Shown here piece by piece: positions 1 to 3,461 of a DNA stretch of 5,838 nt (position 1 is its first letter; each line of letters opens with the position of its first letter). The stretch lies in the NCBI GenBank assembly GCA_902462015.1, contig CABPZV010000135.1, forward strand, positions 1-5,838. Direction: 5' to 3'. The notes below the pieces were generated by a model, which was given only the letters and a program-made list of their open reading frames with translations, searched no databases and had not been told where the DNA came from. Source of the DNA: an uncultured Eubacteriales bacterium (GTDB taxonomy: Bacteria; Bacillota; Clostridia; Oscillospirales; CAG-272). Both the position numbers and the translations under genes were made by a program.

Positions 1-62
1 AAATCGGAGCAACGCTCCTGCGCTTGCGAACGATTGCAACCTACGCAGAGAGCGTTAGCTCC
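1..62. other. Left edge: short stem-loops, no supported gene
   Basis: There is no convincing gene here. The stretch contains small stem-loops: GGAGC (6-10) with GCTCC (14-18) around the loop AAC, and CTACGC with GCGTTAG (about 41-58), which pairs with one bulged base. They lead directly into the large inverted repeat at 63-105. Two forward frames are open from the window edge, one stopping at 85-87, so the tail of a gene entering from the left is possible. The frame is too short, and partly encoded by the hairpin, to be called. Confidence 0.3.
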
Positions 63-105
63 TCAAGGTTTCAGTGGGAGATTATAACTCCCACTGAAAC
101 CTTGA
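63..105. repeat. Perfect 18-bp inverted repeat, 7-nt loop (copy E1)
   Basis: The left arm 63-80 and right arm 88-105 are exact reverse complements (TCAAGGTTTCAGTGGGAG and its complement) around the loop ATTATAA. As RNA this would be a very stable hairpin on either strand. No U-tract follows on either strand, so it is not a standard intrinsic terminator, although it could still block or protect a transcript end. It lies downstream of rnhA, which ends at 174 on the minus strand. It forms the left part of repeat copy E1; the related copy E2 aligns to it from position 70 onward. Confidence 0.85.
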
Positions 106-154
106 AGTGGAACCCGCCTCCTTATGAGGCGGGGGACAGCTGCGTTAGGTTATA
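63..154 (+). repeat. Dispersed structured repeat, copy E1
   Basis: E1 contains the 18-bp inverted repeat (63-105), then a second hairpin of CCCGCCTC (113-120) with GAGGCGGG (126-133) around CTTAT, then a terminal box starting GGACA at 134 and ending GTTATA at 154. By eye it aligns with 753-848: positions 70-98 match 753-781 at 22 of 29 bases, 103-118 match 785-800 at 14 of 16, and the terminal boxes match at 15 of 21. Similarity stops after GTTATA in both copies, suggesting a defined right end. A short non-autonomous element related to IS200/IS605 ends, or another palindromic repeat family, would fit. That family assignment is inference, since no transposase is present. Confidence 0.6.
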
Positions 155-173
155 AATGTCCTCACGTTATCTT

Positions 174-623
174 TCAATTTTCCTTTTTCAAATACTTTTC
201 GGCCTCAGCCACAGCAAGTTCGTCACAGCGTTCGTTATAGCTGTGTCCGGCATGTCCCTTTACCCAGACGAATGTCACACTGTGTACATCAAGAAGCTTA
301 AGCAGTTCCTGCCACAGATCCGGATTCAGCGCAGGCTTTTTATCGGACTTTATCCAGCCGCGCGATTTCCATGCATGCACCCATCCCAAATTAACAGCGT
401 CGACAAGATACTTGGAATCCGAGTAAAGTGTAACCTCGCACGGTTCCTTAAGAGCTCCAAGTCCGGAAATTGCTCCAGTAAGTTCCATACGGTTATTGGT
501 AGTCTGCGCCTCGCCTCCCGACAGCTCTTTCTTAGCACTCCCATAGACAATAATTGCACTCCAGCCTCCGGGACCGGGATTTCCTTTACAGGCTCCGTCC
601 GTATATATTTTCACATGTTTCAT
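174..623 (-). CDS. rnhA: Ribonuclease HI
   Basis: This 149-residue protein is a stand-alone type 1 RNase H, close to the usual length of about 150. It cleaves the RNA strand of RNA-DNA hybrids in the cytoplasm, removing Okazaki primers and R-loops. The catalytic set is complete: D9 in YTDGACKGNPGPGG, E47 in TNNRMEL, D69 in YSDSKY and D134 in ERCDELA, plus the conserved H124 in VKGHAGH. The basic region with W81, W85 and W90 resembles the E. coli handle. There is no N-terminal hybrid-binding domain. The ATG start at 623 is preceded by AAAAGGA about 10 nt upstream, a fair ribosome binding site. The gene is monocistronic here and diverges from the glycosyltransferase gene. Repeat copies E1 and E2 lie on either side of it. 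All key residues are intact, so it is probably functional. Confidence 0.97.
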   Translation of the reverse strand: MKHVKIYTDGACKGNPGPGGWSAIIVYGSAKKELSGGEAQTTNNRMELTGAISGLGALKEPCEVTLYSDSKYLVDAVNLGWVHAWKSRGWIKSDKKPALNPDLWQELLKLLDVHSVTFVWVKGHAGHSYNERCDELAVAEAEKYLKKEN

Positions 624-718
624 ATGTAGTTTTTCCTTTTAAATTTTATTCTTATTAATATGACCTTAATATGACCGAAGTCATAAAATAATTTTTCTTC
701 AGACTTTGCAGATTCAAT
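624..718 (-). promoter_or_regulatory. rnhA upstream region: tandem repeats and UUCG hairpin
   Basis: Two perfect head-to-tail copies of TTAATATGACC (655-665 and 666-676, plus-strand reading) overlap an inverted repeat, TATGAC (670-675) with GTCATA (680-685). Read on the minus strand, which is the rnhA sense strand, the loop is TTCG closed by C-G, the exceptionally stable cUUCGg tetraloop. No T-tract follows the hairpin, so it is not an intrinsic terminator. A convincing rnhA promoter could not be picked: candidate hexamers such as TATTAA within the tandem repeats have only weak -35 partners. If transcription of rnhA uses one of these, the repeats would lie at or near the promoter and could serve as an operator. 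Confidence 0.4.
655..676. repeat. Tandem 11-bp direct repeat (2 copies)
   Basis: TTAATATGACC occurs twice without a gap or mismatch. The 11-bp period is about one helical turn, so both copies would face the same side of the DNA, as in many operators. It may equally be a simple duplication. Confidence 0.9.
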
Positions 719-752
719 AAAGGGCTTGCCCCGTCAAATGGCATGGCAAGCA

Positions 753-848
753 TTCAGCATGAGATTGTATCTACCACCGAATGGTGAAATGTAACCCGCC
801 GCTTTAGATGGCACCGCCTTAATGGCCGGACATCTTGCCTAAGTTATA
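753..848 (+). repeat. Dispersed structured repeat, diverged copy E2
   Basis: E2 is in the same orientation as E1 and shares its order of parts: a TTCAG...GAGATT segment, the box TGAAATGTAACCCGCC (785-800), a hairpin with a TTAAT loop (814-818 with 824-829, one bulged C), and a terminal box starting GGACA at 828 and ending GTTATA at 848. Compared with E1, the large inverted repeat is no longer self-complementary, and about 20 bases seem to have been gained around 797-816. It therefore looks like an older, decayed copy. Just upstream, GCTTGCC (724-730) can pair with GGCAAGC (745-751), possibly belonging to the same element. The repeat ends about 9 bp before the glycosyltransferase promoter. Confidence 0.55.
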
Positions 849-856
849 TAATATAC

Positions 857-885
857 TTTACAAAATATTAAATTTGTGCTATACT
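857..885 (+). promoter_or_regulatory. Sigma-A-type promoter for the tagA-like gene
   Basis: A -35 element TTTACA (857-862) and a -10 element TATACT (880-885) are separated by 17 bp, and the -10 is extended by TG at 877-878 (TGCTATACT). Transcription should start near 891-893, giving a leader of about 85 nt ahead of the ATG at 977. This is one of the two best promoter matches in the window. Confidence 0.75.
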
Positions 886-915
886 TTGGAATAACATAAA
901 AATAAGCTTAACATT

Positions 916-946
916 CTGAGACAAATTCAGACATGAATTTGCTCAG
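916..946 (+). promoter_or_regulatory. Stable hairpin in the tagA-like mRNA leader
   Basis: CTGAG (916-920) pairs with CTCAG (942-946), and CAAATTCA (922-929) pairs with TGAATTTG (934-941). The result is a 13-bp stem with only A921 bulged and the loop GACA. It sits within the predicted 5' leader and ends a few bases before the ribosome binding sites. No U-run follows, so it is not a terminator. It could protect the 5' end, bind a protein or shape ribosome access. Confidence 0.65.
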
Positions 947-952
947 CAGGAA

Positions 953-970
953 AGGATAAGCAGGATAAGT
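953..970 (+). promoter_or_regulatory. Tandem duplicated ribosome binding site
   Basis: AGGATAAGC (953-961) is followed directly by AGGATAAGT (962-970), giving two Shine-Dalgarno-like AGGA cores. The second core ends 11 nt before the ATG at 977 and is the better placed, though slightly distant. The first may act as a standby site. The duplication supports the ATG at 977 as the start. Confidence 0.6.
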
Positions 971-976
971 TCAGAT

Positions 977-1774
977 ATGAGCGAAATCAAAAACACAGAA
1001 TCACAAACTACGTGCAAGCGAATAAATATACGCGGAATTCCTTTTGACAATGTAAACTACGATGAAGCGGTTGAAAAATGCATGGACTTTGTCCGGAATC
1101 CCAAAAGCGACGGAAGCGCGGCAATTCTCCACACGCCTAACTCCGAAATCGTTCAGCTCTGCATAGAACAGAATAAATACTATGAGATAATCGGCGGAGC
1201 CGATATAATCATACCGGACGGCGTGGGGATAATTCTTGCGTCAAAAATTCTCGGAACACCTCTAATAAAAGGTAAGGTCGCGGGAGTCGAAGTAGCGGAT
1301 GGCATTTTGCGCGCGGCGTCAAAGGAAGGCTACAGCGTCTTCTTCTATGGAGGAAAACCGAAGAATGAAGAATCTGATGCAATCGCCGATATAGCCGCCT
1401 CAAAAGCAGTCGAAAAATATCCAGGACTTAAAATCGCCGGTACGTGCGACGGTTATATTAAAGACGAGGCCGCCGTCATTGCCCGAATTCATGACAGCGG
1501 CGCTGATATTCTCTATGTCTGTCTCGGCGCGCCGAAACAGGAGATATTTATGTTTGAACACAGGAAAGAGCTTGGAGTCAAGCTATGCTGCGGCTTCGGC
1601 GGAACACTCGATGTAATAGCCGGAACCGTAAAACGCGCACCGAGAATCTTCATTAAGCTCGGGCTCGAATGGCTGTACAGATTGATTACCCAGCCGTCAA
1701 GATTTTTTCGTATGCTTGCACTCCCGCGTTTTCTGATAGGAACAATTTTTTCGAAAAGGACATCTCACCAATAA
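977..1774 (+). CDS. WecG/TagA/CpsF family glycosyltransferase (GT26)
   Basis: This 265-residue protein belongs to the family that transfers N-acetylmannosamine or a related sugar from a UDP donor to an undecaprenyl-diphosphate-linked sugar, on the cytoplasmic face of the membrane. Family motifs appear in order: TPNSEI (53-58), PDGVGI (80-85) whose D81 matches the proposed catalytic base, KVAGVEV (100-106), FFYGGKP (122-128), LGAPKQE (183-189), GFGGTLDVIAGTVKRAP (206-222) and LEWLYRL (230-236). The C-terminal tail (QPSRFFRM onward) is basic and hydrophobic, like the membrane-binding appendage of TagA. Length is normal for the family, and there is no signal peptide. The exact acceptor cannot be told: TagA-type teichoic-acid linkage, a capsule or another secondary wall polymer are all possible. 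No partner polymer genes are next to it. Its own promoter (857-885) and hairpin leader suggest independent expression. Confidence 0.93.
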   Translation: MSEIKNTESQTTCKRINIRGIPFDNVNYDEAVEKCMDFVRNPKSDGSAAILHTPNSEIVQLCIEQNKYYEIIGGADIIIPDGVGIILASKILGTPLIKGKVAGVEVADGILRAASKEGYSVFFYGGKPKNEESDAIADIAASKAVEKYPGLKIAGTCDGYIKDEAAVIARIHDSGADILYVCLGAPKQEIFMFEHRKELGVKLCCGFGGTLDVIAGTVKRAPRIFIKLGLEWLYRLITQPSRFFRMLALPRFLIGTIFSKRTSHQ

Positions 1775-1905
1775 CGCTATTATTAAAATTAAAAATATAA
1801 AAACAGATAAAACTTCATAAGGACGAAAATCCTGTAACATTTCAACCCTGTATAATATACTCAGTAATCAATACCATCATAAGTATACCGGTATAAGAAC
1901 GGGAG
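1775..1905. other. Convergent intergenic gap with a 12-bp palindrome
   Basis: This AT-rich gap lies between two converging genes. It holds a perfect palindrome, TATACCGGTATA (1884-1895), and a weak hairpin, AGGA with TCCT around CGAAAA (about 1820-1833). On the minus strand that hairpin is followed, after a few bases, by U-rich sequence. No strong intrinsic terminator is seen for either gene. A TATAAT at 1851-1856 has no matching -35 element. No RNA gene or coding frame is supported. Confidence 0.5.
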
Positions 1906-3129
1906 TCAGATAAGCTTATCCTTTACAGCTTTCTCCCAGTTGACAGTAAACGTCTTTGAATTTTTTAACATTCCTCCGACTATCTCTATATATCCCATGT
2001 TGCACAGACGGTCAAGCGCAACAGACACCATGTCACGGTCAACTCCGTAATATGCGGAAACCGAATCCACCGTTCCGCCGTATGTGTATTTCATCTGCAT
2101 TTTCCCGGTATTATTTTTTTCAAGAAATCTGATATTTGTTAAAATATCTTTATAATATGAAGTAAATATATCATCAGATTTTGCACTTATTCCATTCTGA
2201 AAAGCTTTGTTTTCTGCGGCTGATTTATTTTTGTTCCTACTGCCTTCCATCCTGTCGGCACTTTTTTTATTATCACCTGAGACAGTTTCAGAAACAACAG
2301 CATTACCTGCGCCCACGCCCTCTTTTTGTACATCTGAAGCAGATGCTACAGACTCTGTAAACTTACTGGCGGGTTTCAGAATCCGGACACCGTCTGTGCG
2401 CCTATTGTGCACGGCCTGAGCTGCAGTTTCTTTTCTGCTGTCCGGAGCATAAGAACTATTTGCTTTAATTTCTCCGTTTGAAACGGGCAAATACGACGAA
2501 ACTTTACGTTCTGGCACATCCGCGGATGAAACATTCCGGTTAACGATGTTTTCTGAAGCGGCTTCAGAAAATAAATTTCCACTGTCAAAATTCGAATCAG
2601 GCGGAGGCCATTCGACGGTTACGCTCGCTGTGTTTTTGAGCTGCATACTGAGACAATCACGTATTCCGTATACGGCGACAATTTTTCCGCATCGGTTGAC
2701 AAGAAAACTTGCCGCAGAGCTGAAATGACCGTCTCCGGAAAAAATAATAAACACATCCGTATTTTCGCCGTATGTTATGGCACGCTGATAAATATGGTCC
2801 AGCATTATAAAATCCGTATAATCCTTTTTGTGATACGACGATGCGTTTTGAGTCTCAATTATACTGCTTGACACTTCGCGGATCTTCGAAATCTCAGCAC
2901 GAAGCGAAGGATTTGAAAAGTCTCCGAAGAACAGAATATCATGGACATCGTAAAGTTCAGAAATCGCGCTCCTCCATTGTTTGATATCCGGTTTCCGGTG
3001 ATACATCCGATACATAGATATGTACCAATGCTCGTAATCGACAAAAGCTATTGCTGAAGGCTTAGAATTCCGCGATACGCTGTTTCTACCAAATATGCTG
3101 AAAATTGTATCTCTTCCTCCTTTCTGCAA
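1906..3129 (-). CDS. NYN-domain (PIN-like, LabA/DUF88-type) protein with C-terminal winged-helix-like domain
   Basis: With the TTG start at 3129 the protein has 407 residues. Residues about 25-172 form a NYN domain, a metal-dependent PIN-like nuclease fold linked to RNA processing. The acidic positions are present: D31 in FVDYEHW, D70 in FFGDF, the D103/D106/D111 cluster in KKDYTDFIMLD, and D133 in FSGDGHF. Residues about 175-323 are polar, rich in Ser, Asn, Lys and Glu, and look disordered. Residues 324-407 look like a winged helix: a helix-turn-helix at about 354-383 (VDSVSAYYGVDRDMVSVALD, then RLCNMGYIEIVGG), then a beta wing. That domain may bind nucleic acid; whether it is OST-HTH/LOTUS-like cannot be decided by eye. 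There is no signal peptide. The start is uncertain: a perfect Shine-Dalgarno lies inside the frame, and an ATT at 3105 follows it. The gene diverges from polA, and its mRNA seems to begin with a structured leader. Substrate and pathway are unknown. Confidence 0.82.
   Translation of the reverse strand: MQKGGRDTIFSIFGRNSVSRNSKPSAIAFVDYEHWYISMYRMYHRKPDIKQWRSAISELYDVHDILFFGDFSNPSLRAEISKIREVSSSIIETQNASSYHKKDYTDFIMLDHIYQRAITYGENTDVFIIFSGDGHFSSAASFLVNRCGKIVAVYGIRDCLSMQLKNTASVTVEWPPPDSNFDSGNLFSEAASENIVNRNVSSADVPERKVSSYLPVSNGEIKANSSYAPDSRKETAAQAVHNRRTDGVRILKPASKFTESVASASDVQKEGVGAGNAVVSETVSGDNKKSADRMEGSRNKNKSAAENKAFQNGISAKSDDIFTSYYKDILTNIRFLEKNNTGKMQMKYTYGGTVDSVSAYYGVDRDMVSVALDRLCNMGYIEIVGGMLKNSKTFTVNWEKAVKDKLI
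3116..3125 (-). promoter_or_regulatory. Perfect Shine-Dalgarno AGAAAGGAGG inside the nominal NYN frame
   Basis: AGAAAGGAGG (3125 down to 3116, minus strand) is a 10-base match to the anti-Shine-Dalgarno complement. It begins within codon 2 of the frame counted from the TTG at 3129. No in-frame ATG, GTG or TTG follows at a useful distance. An in-frame ATT (3105-3103) starts 10 nt after GGAGG. The next in-frame ATG comes after the first NYN motif and would destroy the domain. The site therefore argues for AUU initiation, or for a sequence error nearby. Confidence 0.6.
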
Positions 3130-3157
3130 ATAATATATATAACTAAGAGCAATATAT

Positions 3158-3165
3158 CCTTCCTT
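3158..3165 (-). promoter_or_regulatory. Second ribosome-binding-like site, upstream of a 34-codon leader frame
   Basis: AAGGAAGG (3165 down to 3158) stands 5 nt before a TTG (3152-3150). That TTG opens a 34-codon frame ending at a TAG (3050-3048), out of frame with the NYN gene and overlapping its start. The peptide has a hydrophobic start followed by an acidic, charged middle, and looks unremarkable. It may be a leader peptide or chance; no homology is recognised. Confidence 0.25.
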
Positions 3166-3273
3166 AAAAACAAGTCAGGTTCTGCTTATTCTCCCGGCGA
3201 GAGTCAACCCCTCAAAGGCACCTGATAACAAGCTCTGCGCTCTTACCTTACAGGGGTTCGGGCGTCCCTGTCA
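3166..3273 (-). ncRNA. Candidate structured leader RNA upstream of the NYN gene
   Basis: Transcription from the promoter at 3279-3308 should start near 3272 and run into a segment dense in pairing options (plus-strand coordinates). Hairpin H1 pairs 3250-3255 with 3266-3271 (6 bp). Helix P1 pairs 3252-3258 with 3206-3212 (7 bp) and continues as 3246-3249 with 3215-3218. H1 and P1 share bases 3252-3255 and cannot coexist. The P1 loop contains TCAGGT (3225 down to 3220), which matches ACCTGA (3180 down to 3175) and would form a pseudoknot. A small hairpin (3190-3193 with 3199-3202) lies between. Five U residues follow at 3170-3166, then AAGGAAGG. This layout resembles a cis-acting switch or a short noncoding RNA. 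It matches no riboswitch class recognised here, and the strand assignment rests mainly on the promoter. Confidence 0.4.
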
Positions 3274-3278
3274 CTGTT

Positions 3279-3308
3279 ATTATACTACACAAAGAATGAA
3301 TAAATCAA
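3279..3308 (-). promoter_or_regulatory. Sigma-A-type promoter for the NYN gene leader
   Basis: On the minus strand, TTGATT (3308-3303) and a perfect TATAAT (3284-3279) are separated by 18 bp. The expected start near 3272 lies at the very first paired bases of the structured leader. It is about 145-170 nt ahead of the possible NYN start codons. Confidence 0.7.
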
Positions 3309-3430
3309 TAGCAAACTCACAATTGCAGGATAAAATTTTGCAATTTTATCGTCTGTTTATTTAAAATTTTGCTTGAAAATGATTTTTATCGGCCATCAAA
3401 TAACGGTCAAAACAATATTACTATCTATTA
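3309..3430 (+). promoter_or_regulatory. polA upstream region: palindrome, spaced repeats, likely promoter
   Basis: A 9-bp inverted repeat, GATAAAATT (3329-3337) with AATTTTATC (3342-3350) around TTGC, overlaps a second one, AATTGCA (3321-3327) with TGCAATT (3339-3345). The 11-mer TAAAATTTTGC occurs at 3331-3341 and 3362-3372, exactly 31 bp apart, about three helical turns. The best polA promoter guess is TTGCAA (3338-3343), 18 bp, TAAAAT (3362-3367), which would place both 11-mers on the core promoter elements. TTGAAA (3373-3378) with TCAAAT (3396-3401) is an alternative. Neither is certain. Confidence 0.4.
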
Positions 3431-3452
3431 ACCGCCTGCGGCGGTACGGGGG
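3431..3452 (+). promoter_or_regulatory. Hairpin abutting the polA ribosome binding site
   Basis: ACCGCC (3431-3436) and GGCGGT (3440-3445) form a perfect 6-bp, GC-rich stem around TGC. The stem ends two bases before GGGGGT (3448-3453), which can pair with the anti-Shine-Dalgarno through one G-U pair and lies 9 nt before the ATG at 3462. This supports that start and could modulate ribosome access. There is no terminator U-tract. Confidence 0.55.
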
Positions 3453-3461
3453 TATTTATAC

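Noticed and set aside
1..87. Possible C-terminal tail of a gene entering from the left (open frame ending with TAA at 85-87)
   Set aside because: Only 28 codons, two frames are open, and the stop lies in the hairpin loop. It cannot be told from noncoding repeat DNA.
156..629. Long open plus-strand frame of 157 codons opposite rnhA
   Set aside because: It mirrors a fully convincing RNase HI gene, has no ribosome site and resembles no family. The same holds for the minus-strand frames inside polA, such as 4094-4537 and 5325-5732.
1828..1856. TATAAT at 1851-1856 as a plus-strand promoter
   Set aside because: There is no -35 element at the right distance, and only antisense sequence lies downstream.
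1909..1920. 12-bp palindrome GATAAGCTTATC, found again at 4299-4310 within polA
   Set aside because: Both copies lie in coding sequence for Asp-Lys-Leu-Ile using the same codons. Shared codon use explains it better than a functional site.
3048..3152. Programmed -1 frameshift from the 34-codon leader frame into the NYN frame
   Set aside because: The relative frame would fit a -1 shift and a Shine-Dalgarno lies in the overlap, but no slippery heptamer is present. Independent initiation is simpler.
3166..3225. Thiamine pyrophosphate riboswitch resemblance (GAACCTGA on the minus strand)
   Set aside because: The matching CUGAGA element and the rest of the conserved aptamer core are absent, and the downstream gene is not a thiamine gene.
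3250..3271. T-arm-like sequence GGGGTTCGGGC suggesting a tRNA
   Set aside because: No acceptor stem, D-arm or anticodon arm can be built around it on either strand.
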